A stretch of DNA of 64,000 nucleotides from positions 1 to 64,000 of the forward strand of contig JASMDM010000010.1 in the NCBI GenBank assembly GCA_030752795.1, given 5' to 3'. The notes under the pieces were generated by a model, which did not search any database, was not told the origin of the DNA, and worked only from the letters and a program-made list of their open reading frames with translations. Made by a program: the position numbers and the translations under genes. Below are positions 54,889 to 63,731 of the stretch, in pieces. How positions within the stretch are numbered: position 1 is the stretch's first letter; each line of letters begins with the position of its first letter. This stretch comes from SAR202 cluster bacterium (GTDB lineage Bacteria > Chloroflexota > Dehalococcoidia > Lucifugimonadales > UBA1123).

Positions 54889-55724
54889 CAGCCGCGACCT
54901 CGCCAGAGCGGAATCGGGACAGTGAATCTGAGCCACCCTTCGGAATCGTCCAGTTCGATTCGACCGCCGTGGGCCGCGACAAGAGAGCCGACCACGCTCA
55001 ACCCGAGTCCGGTCCCGGCCGCGTACCCTCCCGCCGAAGACTTTTGGAACGGCTCGAACAGCCTGTCTTTCAGCTCCGGATCGAGGGGGCCTTTTCGGTT
55101 GGACACCGTGATCGCAGCGACGTTGGCGTCGGCGTCCTCGACGATGTCGATCAGCACCGGTCCGCGCTCCGGGGAGGCTTTGATCGCGTTGGTCAGCAGG
55201 TTGGCCATGATCTGCTGGAGGCGGATTTCGTCCCCGGCAACCGTCGGACCGTCTCCACCTCGCCATCCGCCGCTTATGAACACCTCTTTCGCGCCCGCGG
55301 CCGGCGCGAGCTCGGTGACCACCTGGTGGATGACGTTCGAAACGTCCACCGGTCCTTTGTGGATCGACAGGTCGTCACCCCGGGCGAGCGCGACATCGAG
55401 CAGGTCGCTGATCAGCCTCTCGGGCCTGGCCGTCGACCTGCCCATGTTGTCGAGCAGACGCGCGGTGATGGTATTGTGGGTCTCGGATTTCTCGGGACCG
55501 GTGAGCATGTCGAGCGCCGCCCTCAACGAGGTTAGCGGTGATTTTAGCTCGTGGTGAAGCACCGAGTAGAACTGCGCCCTGAATCTCTCCGCCTGCCGAA
55601 GCCGTGCCAACTCGCTCTGGGGCGGGTCGTCACGTTCGGGGGCTTTGTCGAAGCGCTCGTTTGGCGGCCTAACTTGGCCGGACCCGGATCGATATCGTGG
55701 ATTTGCTTGCATCGTCGTTTTCAC
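54888..55724 (-). CDS. Sensor histidine kinase (soluble, no membrane segment)
   Basis: 278 aa. It consists of a short basic N terminus, a dimerisation helix with the phospho-His in SVLHHELKSPLTSLRAALDM, and an ATPase domain with N box QIMANLLTNAIKASPE and G2 box GTGLGLSVVGSLVAAHGG. No sensor or transmembrane part is visible, so it may sense in the cytoplasm or through a partner. Its stop overlaps the response regulator start by 1 bp, so the two are a pair. It is divergent from the dipeptidase gene. Confidence 0.85.
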   Translation of the reverse strand: MKTTMQANPRYRSGSGQVRPPNERFDKAPERDDPPQSELARLRQAERFRAQFYSVLHHELKSPLTSLRAALDMLTGPEKSETHNTITARLLDNMGRSTARPERLISDLLDVALARGDDLSIHKGPVDVSNVIHQVVTELAPAAGAKEVFISGGWRGGDGPTVAGDEIRLQQIMANLLTNAIKASPERGPVLIDIVEDADANVAAITVSNRKGPLDPELKDRLFEPFQKSSAGGYAAGTGLGLSVVGSLVAAHGGRIELDDSEGWLRFTVPIPLWRGRG

Positions 55725-55952
55725 GGGTTTGTTGCGGGATCAGAAAACGTCAGACGGCCGAAGCCAACCGTGGGCGGTGAATGCCGCCACTACAGAAATG
55801 GACACATGCCCCCGACGCAAAACGTAGTCGATGCGAGTCCGTGCTGGATTGAACGGCCCCGCCCGTCGAGATTTGTCCCTGTGATACATTACCGACGCGA
55901 TAGACGCCGGGACATCCCCGCTGCCATATGGCGGCAACCCCAGGAGATCGAC

Positions 55953-57149
55953 TTGACGACACACGACGGACCGGATATCGAACGCGCTCGGGAGTTGCAC
56001 AGTCAGGCTCCTCTGATCGACGGCCACAACGATCTGCCGTGGCGATATAGACGATTCGCGAATCGCGCGCTGTCCAAGATCGATATTGCTCAGCATCAAG
56101 AGGCTCTGCATACGGACATCCCGAGGCTCCGGGAGGGCGGTGTCGGCGGGCAATTCTGGTCCGTCTTTGTGTCCCAGGCCATGCCGCCGGAAGACTACGT
56201 GCGAACGACGTTGGAACAGGTCGACGTCGTCTACAACATGATCCGCGCATATCCAGAGACACTCGAGCTCGCCTTGACGGCGGATGACATGGATCGAGCG
56301 TTCAGAGCAGGCCGCATCGGGTCGTTGATCGGAATGGAGGGCGGGCACTCGATCGACAACTCGCTGGGGGCTCTGAGGATGTTCGCTCGACTCGGCGCTC
56401 GGTACATGACGCTGACTCACTTCAAGAACACCGACTGGGCCGACTCCGCCACCGACGAGCCCGCAGCGGACGGCCTGACGCCGTTCGGACAGGAAGTCGT
56501 ACGCGAAATGAATCGCCTCGGCGTGCTCGTGGACCTGTCGCACGTCTCCGCCGACACGATGCGATCGGCACTCGATACGGTCGAGGCGCCGGTCGTGTTC
56601 AGCCATTCGTCCGCGCGAGCTTTGACGGGCCACCCTAGGAACGTGCCGGACGACGTTCTCGACCGCGTGCGCGACAACAATGGCGTGGTGATGGTGTCGT
56701 TCGTGCCCGGATTCAGTTCACAAGAAGTGTACGTGCACACGCAGAGCAGGGACGCCGAAAGGCAACGACTAGACTCGAGCCCGTCCTCGACCGAGGAGTC
56801 GACGAACGCGGGGCTCGAACAGTGGGACGTGGGCCATCCCGAGCCGAGAGCGACCTTGTCGGACGTGGCGGACCACATCGATCACATTCGCGAGGTTGCG
56901 GGCATCGACCACATCGGCATCGGCGCGGATTTCGACGGCACCGGCTCGGTGCCGGTCGGACTGGAAGACGTCTCGAAGTACGTCGATCTAACCGCCGAGT
57001 TAGTTCGCCGCGAATACGAAGACGGAGACATCTTGAAGATAATCGGCGCCAACGTATTGCGAGTGATGAGGGCGGGCGAGCACGAGGCAGGCAGGATCCA
57101 AGAATCTCGAGGGCCGTCAGAGGCGCTTATCGAAGACCTGGACGGTTGA
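55953..57149 (+). CDS. Membrane dipeptidase (peptidase family M19)
   Basis: Zinc dipeptidase with a TIM-barrel fold, 398 aa from TTG 55953, with AGGAG 6 nt upstream; the ORF-track start 134 codons earlier overlaps the kinase region. Metal ligands: His-x-Asp in LIDGHNDLPW, Glu in GMEGGHSIDNSL, and later His in VDLSHVSADT and VFSHSSARALTGHPRN. The C-terminal GIDHIGIGADFDG is a family signature. No signal peptide is seen, so it is probably cytoplasmic in spite of the family name. It likely acts on dipeptides containing D-amino acids or similar amides. Confidence 0.93.
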   Translation: MTTHDGPDIERARELHSQAPLIDGHNDLPWRYRRFANRALSKIDIAQHQEALHTDIPRLREGGVGGQFWSVFVSQAMPPEDYVRTTLEQVDVVYNMIRAYPETLELALTADDMDRAFRAGRIGSLIGMEGGHSIDNSLGALRMFARLGARYMTLTHFKNTDWADSATDEPAADGLTPFGQEVVREMNRLGVLVDLSHVSADTMRSALDTVEAPVVFSHSSARALTGHPRNVPDDVLDRVRDNNGVVMVSFVPGFSSQEVYVHTQSRDAERQRLDSSPSSTEESTNAGLEQWDVGHPEPRATLSDVADHIDHIREVAGIDHIGIGADFDGTGSVPVGLEDVSKYVDLTAELVRREYEDGDILKIIGANVLRVMRAGEHEAGRIQESRGPSEALIEDLDG

Positions 57150-57353
57150 CGACCCGGGTCGCTCGCCGAGAAGCGGCATTCGCCGCGCGGACGTAATCGA
57201 CCGTCGCGATCTGCCCGCGGCGGGACAGTGGCCGAACTCAGCCGATCATGCGCTCTGGCAACCGACGTTGCCGTACCGCACCAAAGTTTCAGACGATGTC
57301 GGGACGCTGGACTGAGTGGTGGAGTTGAGTCGAAGGTTGGTGATCGTCAGCGG

Positions 57354-57497
57354 CTAACTGGCCTTGCCAATCCTGTAGACGTTCGCGCCGCAAACGGAGC
57401 ACGTGCCTCTGGTCGCTGTGCGTCCATTCTTCAAAGTGACCTCTTCGGTATTGGATATATCATGTCGCTCACGACACTTCAGGCAGTACGCTTGCAT
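57354..57497 (-). CDS. Small zinc-ribbon protein (DUF5679)
   Basis: 47 aa, too short to be listed separately in the ORF track. It starts at ATG 57497 with GGAGGG just upstream. The sequence starts MQAYCLKCRERHDI and ends GTCSVCGANVYRIGKAS, i.e. two C-x-x-C pairs as in DUF5679, a family frequent in Chloroflexota and some archaea. It probably binds one zinc; role unknown. Confidence 0.8.
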   Translation of the reverse strand: MQAYCLKCRERHDISNTEEVTLKNGRTATRGTCSVCGANVYRIGKAS

Positions 57498-57873
57498 TGC
57501 TCCCTCCGGATGGATAGATGATGAGATATGAATGGAATACGGAGATTGGCGCTGTGAAGCCCCAATCTGATGCAGGGCGGCCTGTCTTCGCGGTCTAATA
57601 CTCGTGACAGGCAATCCGACCGGTGGTTCGGCAAAAGCAATGCTTCGACAAGGGTCCGGACAGTCCGCATTATATGATGACCCGAGGCTTGTATCAAGCG
57701 CCTTTTCGAGATCGGCCTGTTTGCGGATCGACGGCCAACTGCAGCGCGCCAACATTCCTGAAATGCACGTCTGAATCCCCTGCCAAATCAATTGGAAGTA
57801 GCTTTCCGGAGGTTCAGAAAAACAAGATCTTGACGCCATCGATGGAGACAGGGCGGCCTGTTTGACGGACTCG
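57498..57873. other. Intergenic region, nothing recognised
   Basis: 376 bp between the DUF5679 gene and a small membrane-protein gene. It contains a short phrase AGGGCGGCCTGT twice (near 57576 and 57852) but no gene, RNA or terminator that can be supported. Confidence 0.4.
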
Positions 57874-58080
57874 CTAGCGCCGGTCTCGGCCCTGTAGCAG
57901 CCGCTGCCGCGCGTAAACCGCCAGCACCACGATCGGCGCCAAGACGATGAGGAAACCGAGCAAGAGGACGATCGCTTCGGGGCCCAGACCGAAAATCGCG
58001 TCGATCTGGTGGCGAATCCAGTCCATGAGCTCGGGGTCGATTGGTTCTCCGTGGTGGGCAAGCGCCGACAGCAGCAACAT
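57874..58080 (-). CDS. Small single-pass membrane protein
   Basis: 68 aa, ATG 58080. A polar N-terminal half (HHGEPIDPELMDWIRHQIDA) precedes one membrane helix (IVLLLGFLIVLAPIVVLAVY) and a basic end RQRLLQGRDRR. It lies 23 bp downstream of the MFS gene on the same strand, so it could be an accessory of the transporter. No family recognised and no clear ribosome binding site. Confidence 0.5.
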   Translation of the reverse strand: MLLLSALAHHGEPIDPELMDWIRHQIDAIFGLGPEAIVLLLGFLIVLAPIVVLAVYARQRLLQGRDRR

Positions 58081-58103
58081 TATTGACAGTTAACCGGGTT
58101 ACG

Positions 58104-59468
58104 CTAGTCCCCGTCGCCGACCGTCTCCGGAGTTGCCGCCGGCACCGACTGGAAGCGAGACGAGTATTGCTTCTCACGGATGCTAAAGCTCGCGATGGTG
58201 GCTCCGAGCAACAGCGCGCCGGCGATCCCGAACGCGACATCGTATGAGCCGAAATGATCGTACAACACACCGCCCATGAAGACGCTCAGCGCGCCGCCCA
58301 CTTGGTGCGACAGCGTGGAGAATCCGGCGAGCGTGCCGATATTTCGAAGTCCGTAGATGTCCGCCGTCAGAGACGTCGTCAGCGGAGCCGTGGCGATCCA
58401 CGAGAATCCGGCTATTACCGCGAACGCCCAAATCCCCCAGATTCCAGGCGCCAGGATTAGTGCAGCGTAGGCCAAGCCACGGATGGCGTACAACCCCCCG
58501 AGCAATCGTTTTCGTCCGAACCGATCAGACACGAAGCCGACCACGATCGCTCCCACGACGTTCAGCCCTGTCATGAGACCAAACGCCAACGCCGCCATTT
58601 CGGGCGACGCCCCTCTGTCGATCGCAGACGGCACATAGTGCGCGGCGATTAGCGCTGTCGTCACGCCGCAAACGAAGAAAGCCCCGGTCAACTGCCACAT
58701 CGGAGGCGACTGGAACGACTCTTGCCACGTGTTCGTCTCCAGCGGACCGGTTTGCGAACTCGGTTTGGAGGTCGCGGATTCGCGCTCGGGATCGCGAGCA
58801 GGGCCGCCGTCAGGCACTTCGCCGATGTCCGCCGGATCTTCGCGCACGAACATCAAAACGAGCGGTAGGGGAATGAGGATGACGAGAGCTCCGACGACAA
58901 ACCACGTCGTCCGCCACCCGGCCAGCAGGATCAAATACGTCGCAAACGGAGCCAGTATCATGGCGCCGGCGGACGCCCCGGCGGTCACCATGCTCAGTGC
59001 GACGCCGCGCTTTCGATAGAACCACTTCGACATGACACCGTGAATCGTGACGTTGGAAGCGCCGCCGGCGGCGATTGAGATCACGAAACCGTAAAGGACG
59101 ACGAGTTGCCAGAGGTTGTCGATTTGGTTGAGCATCATCGTGCCGGCGCCGACGACGACCAGGCTGGCCGAGATGACCGTCCGGCCTCCGAGTCGATCGT
59201 AAGCCCAACCGATCAACGGTTGGCTCAAGCCGTTCGCAAGCCACCCGATGGATATGGCCAACGATATGGCGCTTCGACTCCAGCCAAAGTCATCGGACAT
59301 CGGCAGGATAAATACCCCAAATGTGCCGCGCGCGCCCATGGTCATGAACATCGCCATGAAGCCGGCCGCCAATATGAACCAGCCATGGAATATGCCCTTG
59401 CGGGCCGGCGACTTCGCCAAGTTGGGCCTCCCGTCAACGCCTACCACAGAGTCAACAGAGTCTAGCAC
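58104..59468 (-). CDS. MFS transporter, oxalate/formate-antiporter or monocarboxylate-like
   Basis: 454 aa, 12 predicted membrane helices. The first helix is HGWFILAAGFMAMFMTMGAR, followed by the loop DRLGGRTVI. The second half has the mirrored DRFGRKRLLGG loop, a canonical MFS signature. The helix-6 to 7 loop (~50 residues) is charged (EVPDGGPARDPERES). It is close in style to OFA/MCT-type carriers of organic acids. The start is GTG 59468; a later ATG is possible. Substrate not known. Confidence 0.88.
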   Translation of the reverse strand: MLDSVDSVVGVDGRPNLAKSPARKGIFHGWFILAAGFMAMFMTMGARGTFGVFILPMSDDFGWSRSAISLAISIGWLANGLSQPLIGWAYDRLGGRTVISASLVVVGAGTMMLNQIDNLWQLVVLYGFVISIAAGGASNVTIHGVMSKWFYRKRGVALSMVTAGASAGAMILAPFATYLILLAGWRTTWFVVGALVILIPLPLVLMFVREDPADIGEVPDGGPARDPERESATSKPSSQTGPLETNTWQESFQSPPMWQLTGAFFVCGVTTALIAAHYVPSAIDRGASPEMAALAFGLMTGLNVVGAIVVGFVSDRFGRKRLLGGLYAIRGLAYAALILAPGIWGIWAFAVIAGFSWIATAPLTTSLTADIYGLRNIGTLAGFSTLSHQVGGALSVFMGGVLYDHFGSYDVAFGIAGALLLGATIASFSIREKQYSSRFQSVPAATPETVGDGD

Positions 59469-59657
59469 TGGGGTTGCTCGCGGGCAAGGATATTCAACAA
59501 AAAGTTCACCCCATCCGAAGTGGTGTGAGCATTGGTCGGATGCTCAATTCACATGAGTGGGGTGATAAGGGGGACAGTCGCCACCCGCTCAATGGGTCGC
59601 AATGTTGTTAAGGGTTAGCGACTCCCGAGCGAGGAGGTTATCGTCAGGAAATTTTGT

Positions 59658-60023
59658 CTACGGGGTAGCCGTTTGTTGCGCCTCGGCCTCAGCGATTGCG
59701 TTGTCGAACTCTCCTTGCATCCGTTGCGAGAAGCCGTCGATCATGCCCGCGATAGCGACAGTCTTGCTCATCAGGTGTTGACTTGTTGCCTCGGCTCGTT
59801 CGTAATCAGGGTTCATCTGATGGGAGATGATTTCGTCGAGAATCGAGGTGTATCGGTTTGCGATTAGGTCGCCGGCCTGCTCGACGGCCGCCGGGCTGTA
59901 CATCTCGTCGACCGGTGCGTCCGGAACTTGCTCCATTTCGGGAATAGCGAATGCGGTGGTGACCCTGATAATCAAGGCTACAACCATTCCAGCTATGCTC
60001 AGTGCGGTAATCGATCCGACCAT
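59658..60023 (-). CDS. Hypothetical protein with N-terminal membrane anchor
   Basis: 121 aa from ATG 60023, with GGGGGAAA upstream; the frame extends further but the longer start is less likely. One hydrophobic segment (TALSIAGMVVALIIRVTTAF) is followed by a mostly helical, Met/Ala/Glu-rich outer part (SILDEIISHQMNPDYERAEA). No known motif. It stands alone between the MFS and DUF4395 genes. Confidence 0.55.
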   Translation of the reverse strand: MVGSITALSIAGMVVALIIRVTTAFAIPEMEQVPDAPVDEMYSPAAVEQAGDLIANRYTSILDEIISHQMNPDYERAEATSQHLMSKTVAIAGMIDGFSQRMQGEFDNAIAEAEAQQTATP

Positions 60024-60548
60024 CGTTTTCCCCCTTGGGCCGTTGCCTAATTCCAATATGAGGTCGGAAAGTGAATATTCCGGTGACAGGACGGCATGCA
60101 TATGGATCAGGAGCAGCATCGGATTGTCACGTTCGCCTTCGGAACGGGCCGCAGCCGCTTACGGCGGACAGCATTCAGCGTTCCGCATTCAGCGCTCAGT
60201 GCTCAGCTAGCCGTGGCTGATCACTCCTGATGCGTCGGGACTTCCAGCCAACGGCTGCTTGACTCGTAGATTCAAAGACACGGCCGGGCGCGACATGCCC
60301 AGTCAGCATCGGTCCGCCCACCCTCCCGCCCCGAATTCCGAACGCTTCTGGAGCATTCACTTCGGCCCTCTGAAAATCGGGTTGCTCGACGAGTACAAAA
60401 GGACTACTCTGCGCATACCGGTACAGGTGTCACCCATGTCCCCAGATTAACTGTTACCTATGTTCCGGTTCATACAGCCCCCAGAAAACCTTCGCGGGCG
60501 GGTGGGCACATTCAACCTGGGCGGGATCGCGCTCCAAGTTGCCGATCG
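60024..60548. other. Intergenic region with short CATTCAGCG-type repeats
   Basis: 525 bp without a supported gene. At 60171-60207 short units CATTCAGCG, CATTCAGCG and CTCAGTGCTCAGC follow each other, a small degenerate tandem run often seen in noncoding DNA. Nothing else recognisable. Confidence 0.5.
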
Positions 60549-61070
60549 TTACGCCGCCAGCAGCTCGTAATCGACCCGGCACTCCTCGCACATCGACTCG
60601 GGGATCAGTCCCCAGCGCATCGCGTAGTTGAACACCATGCACCCGGCGCAGAAACCGAGACCCGCTTCCAGCGCCGCGAACACGGACAACACGCCCAGCA
60701 CTATCCTCGATGCGGTTATGCCGTCGGTTACGAAGTAGAGCGCTAACGCGGTGAAGGAGAATACCACTCCGACTGACTGCGCGAACCGCTTGGGCGGTCC
60801 GGGGACGAGCCTGCCGCGGTCGCCCATCCAGGGCACGAACACGCGGGTCGCCAGAAGTCCCATCGGGCTCAGCGTCGGGCCAGTCATCACTCGAGCCAGG
60901 AATCCGTACGCCAGAATCGGCATGAGCCACCACTGGCCGGAGATGATTGTCGCCAGCGCCAAAGTGAGCACCATCGTTGCGACCAGACGCGCGGCGATCT
61001 CGTTGACCGGGTTCGGGAAGCTGAACACCGCCTTGAACAGTGTGGGGGTTGTAATGTTCGCGTTGATCAT
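60549..61070 (-). CDS. DUF4395 membrane protein
   Basis: 173 aa from ATG 61070 (GAGGAGACAG upstream). The first part (VNEIAARLVATMVLTLALAT) and at least three more hydrophobic segments span the membrane. A Cys-rich spot GLGFCAGCMVFNYAM is characteristic of DUF4395, and a second pair CEEC lies at the end. The C-x-x-C on a membrane helix suggests a redox link to thioredoxin-like partners, as often proposed for this family. An intrinsic-terminator-like hairpin lies right in front of its start. Confidence 0.85.
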   Translation of the reverse strand: MINANITTPTLFKAVFSFPNPVNEIAARLVATMVLTLALATIISGQWWLMPILAYGFLARVMTGPTLSPMGLLATRVFVPWMGDRGRLVPGPPKRFAQSVGVVFSFTALALYFVTDGITASRIVLGVLSVFAALEAGLGFCAGCMVFNYAMRWGLIPESMCEECRVDYELLAA

Positions 61071-61091
61071 TCTGTCTCCTCTTCGTTCCAC

Positions 61092-61121
61092 AAAAACCCT
61101 CGTCCAAAATCAGACGAGGGT
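61092..61121 (-). terminator. Terminator-like hairpin just ahead of DUF4395
   Basis: Minus strand: ACCCTCGTC, 8-nt loop, GACGAGGGT and a TTTTT run. It ends 22 nt before the DUF4395 ATG. No gene ends here on the minus strand within 290 bp, so it either attenuates the DUF4395 message or is a leftover. Confidence 0.7.
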
Positions 61122-61411
61122 CGAACATTCAGCTAAATCCAAACGGCGCGATGCCGAGAGCTGTAGGGCTCCCTCTATGTCAGCACATACACACGCAGGA
61201 AATCAGATTCATCATTGCCGACGCGGTATAACGCGTTTCCGGCGCGTTCGCCACTGTTCGCCGCCGGCGGCCCGTCCTCGAGTCGCAAAGGCATGATCGG
61301 CAACGGTTTCTGCCGAACATCCCACTGCCTTCGTTTGACCGAGTTCAGGCGCGTTGTTACACTCCGCCCAGCCGGATATTCGGCGAGACGATGCTGAGCG
61401 GAGGGCCGGAC

Positions 61412-62089
61412 ATGTGCGGAAGATTCACGCTGACCGCCCACGATGACGCACTGGCGGACGCCTTCTCGTTCACGCAAGCCGACTTGGGCTGGGTGCCGAG
61501 CTACAACATCGCGCCGACGCAACAGGTCCTCGTCGTGACCAACGACGGGAGCGAGAACCGGGCCCATCAGATGCGCTGGGGACTGGTGCCTTCTTGGGCG
61601 AAGGACGCGTCGATCGGCAATCGCATGATCAACGCGCGCGCCGAGACCGCGGCCGAGAAGCCCAGCTTCCGGACGGCGTTCAAAAAACGACGATGCCTTG
61701 TCCTCGCCGACAGCTACTATGAATGGAAGAAAACCGGCGGCAAGAAGACGCCGATGCGAATCATGGTCGGCGACGGCGAGCTCTTTGCGTTCGCCGGACT
61801 GTGGGAGTACTGGCACCCGTCCGACGACGAAGGCATCCTCTCCTGCACGATCGTCACCACCGCTGCCAACAGCTTCATGGAAACGATCCACAATCGCATG
61901 CCCGTGATTCTTCCCCGCGAATCGGCAGAAGCTTGGCTTGATCCGAGCATTGAAGACGTTGCGACGGTCTCCGAATTACTGTTGCCGTGCGATTCCGATG
62001 CGATGATCGCACACGAGGTCTCGACCTTCGTGAACTCGCCCCGCAATAACACTCCCGATTGCATCGCCCCGGTGCAATCGCTGCTGTAG
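61412..62089 (+). CDS. SRAP-family abasic-site protein (YedK/HMCES-like)
   Basis: Shields abasic sites in single-stranded DNA by a covalent link through Cys2. The start ATG 61412 gives MCGRFTLTAHDD with Cys at position 2, as the mechanism requires; an upstream in-frame ATG would bury it. 225 aa. Conserved Asn in MINARAET, Glu in DSYYEWKK and His in IHNRMPVIL are all present. Spacing YNIAPTQQVLVV is typical. It stands alone, divergent to the DUF4395 gene with a 341-bp shared upstream region (61071-61411). Confidence 0.92.
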   Translation: MCGRFTLTAHDDALADAFSFTQADLGWVPSYNIAPTQQVLVVTNDGSENRAHQMRWGLVPSWAKDASIGNRMINARAETAAEKPSFRTAFKKRRCLVLADSYYEWKKTGGKKTPMRIMVGDGELFAFAGLWEYWHPSDDEGILSCTIVTTAANSFMETIHNRMPVILPRESAEAWLDPSIEDVATVSELLLPCDSDAMIAHEVSTFVNSPRNNTPDCIAPVQSLL

Positions 62090-62100
62090 ATGTCCGTTTG

Positions 62101-62187
62101 CCATTCTGAGGCCGCGGCCGAAGAATCTGGCCCCACGGCGCCAATGCCACCCTGCGAGACCCGAGATGCTTCGCTTCGCTCAGCATG
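62101..62187 (-). repeat. Short copy C of the dispersed repeat
   Basis: On the minus strand it reads GCTGAGCGAAGCGAAGCATC ... AGATTCTTCGGCCGCGGCCT ... CAGAATGG. This matches the core of repeats A and B (CTGAG..AAGAAGC, AGATTCTTCGGCTGCGGC, CTCAGAATGACA). Only ~90 bp are shared. Confidence 0.6.
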
Positions 62188-62269
62188 GCGATCGGGGCAA
62201 CCCATGTATCATGTGCCAATACGCATTGCCTTTCGAATTTCCAACCTGACACGCCCACGATTCTGAAGA

Positions 62270-62557
62270 ATGGCTCAATATTACGTCTACATCATGACCA
62301 ATCGATCGGGAACGCTATACGTCATCGTCACCCTCGATCTGGTCAGAAAAATGTACGAGCACAAGAACAAACTCGTTCACGGATTTACGAGCAGGTACAA
62401 TATTGATCGACTCATTCTCTTCGAACAGACCGATGATTTCGAATCCGCTGTGACTCGCGAAAAACAGATCAAGGGCTGGACTCGCAAAAAGAAGATCGAC
62501 TTGATCCGACAATCCAACGAAACATGGAGAGACCTCTCCGAGGGGTGGCTCGAGTAG
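62270..62557 (+). CDS. GIY-YIG domain protein (degenerate catalytic motif)
   Basis: 95 aa, the stand-alone GIY-YIG type found in many bacteria. The first motif YYVYIMTNRSG is good, but the second, normally LYIGVTNDL, reads LYVIVTLDL, with the Gly lost. The Arg helix (LVRKMYEHKNKLVHGFTS) and the C-terminal EKQIKGWTRKKKIDLI are kept. The family is a nuclease-like fold of uncertain role. The Gly change may impair activity. Confidence 0.85.
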   Translation: MAQYYVYIMTNRSGTLYVIVTLDLVRKMYEHKNKLVHGFTSRYNIDRLILFEQTDDFESAVTREKQIKGWTRKKKIDLIRQSNETWRDLSEGWLE

Positions 62558-62585
62558 GGCGCATCTGCGCTGCGGGAAGAAACAC

Positions 62586-63692
62586 ATGGCCGGCATCTAC
62601 CTCGACTATAACGCGACCACGCCCATCGACCCACAGGTCGCCGACGCGATGATGCCGTACATCCGGCACAGCTTCGGCAATCCGTCGAGCGGCCACTCCT
62701 TCGGCGTCGAGGTGCGAGATGGCATGGACCGAGCTCGGGGAGAGGTCGCGCGACTGCTCGGTTGCGAATCGGGCGGAGTGGTGTTTACCGGCGGCGGCAC
62801 CGAAGCCAACAACCACGCGATCAAAGGCGTCGCGGCCAGCCACGGGCATCGAGGGCGTCACGTTATCACCTCGGCCATCGAACACCCCGCCGTCGAGGAA
62901 GTCTGCCGCTACCTGGAAGGGCAAGGCTTCACCGTGACGTACCTCCCCGTAGATCGCGACGGTCTGATGCACCCCGAACAAGTCGAGGAAGCCATCACGT
63001 CCGAAACCATCCTCGTCACGATCATGCACGCGAACAACGAAGTAGGCACGATCCAGCCCATCCGCGAGATCACGGAGGTCGCGCACCGAAATGGCGCGCT
63101 GATGCGCTCAATCGGTCGGCAAGATACCCGTGAAAGTCGACGACCTTGGCGTCGATCTGCTGTCCATCGCCGGGCACAAGTTGTATGCTCCCAAGGGCGT
63201 TGGGGCGCTCTACATTCGTGACGGCGTCACCGTCGAGAAGCCCATGCACGGCGCGGACCATGAATCGGGTCGAAGAGCTGGCACCGAGAACGTCGTCCTC
63301 GTGTCCGGTCTGGGCGCGGCATGCCAGCTCATCGAGGACAATCTCGAATCGTGTACGGCGCAGATGCGCGAGATGCGGGATCGGCTCGAGGCAGGCGTGA
63401 TGCGAGTCTATCCGGAAACCGCGTTCAACGGCCACCCGGACAAGCGCCTGCCGAACACAACCAGTGTCAGCTTCAAGGGTCTCTCGAGGCCAACGCGATA
63501 CTCGCCGAGATCGAAGGCGTTGCCGCGTCGGCTGGCGCGGCGTGTCACAGCGATCGTATCGACGTTTCGCCGGTGCTGATGGCGATGGGCGTGCCGATCG
63601 AGTACGCGATGGGCACGGTCCGGCTTTCGGTAGGCAGGTACACGACAGCAGATGGAATCGACTCAGCCGTCGAGCAGACCGGCCCGTGGTAG
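62586..63692 (+). pseudogene. Cysteine desulfurase (NifS/IscS-like) with two frame lesions
   Basis: PLP enzyme that takes sulfur (or selenium) from cysteine. N terminus MAGIYLDYNATTPIDPQVAD, and GGGTEANNHAIKG are normal. Near 63105, where family members read MHTDAAQSVGK, about 11 bp are missing: ALM joins AQSVGKIPVKVDD, losing the PLP-contacting Asp. The PLP Lys region SIAGHKLYAPKGVGALY follows. Near 63480 an extra TC (CTCTCGAG for CTCGAG) shifts the frame again before the catalytic Cys in AASAGAACHSD. Repaired length is about 370 aa. Not functional as written. Confidence 0.85.
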
Positions 63693-63731
63693 GCGCGCTC
63701 GCCGGAGTTTAATCAAAGAAGGCAATTTACG

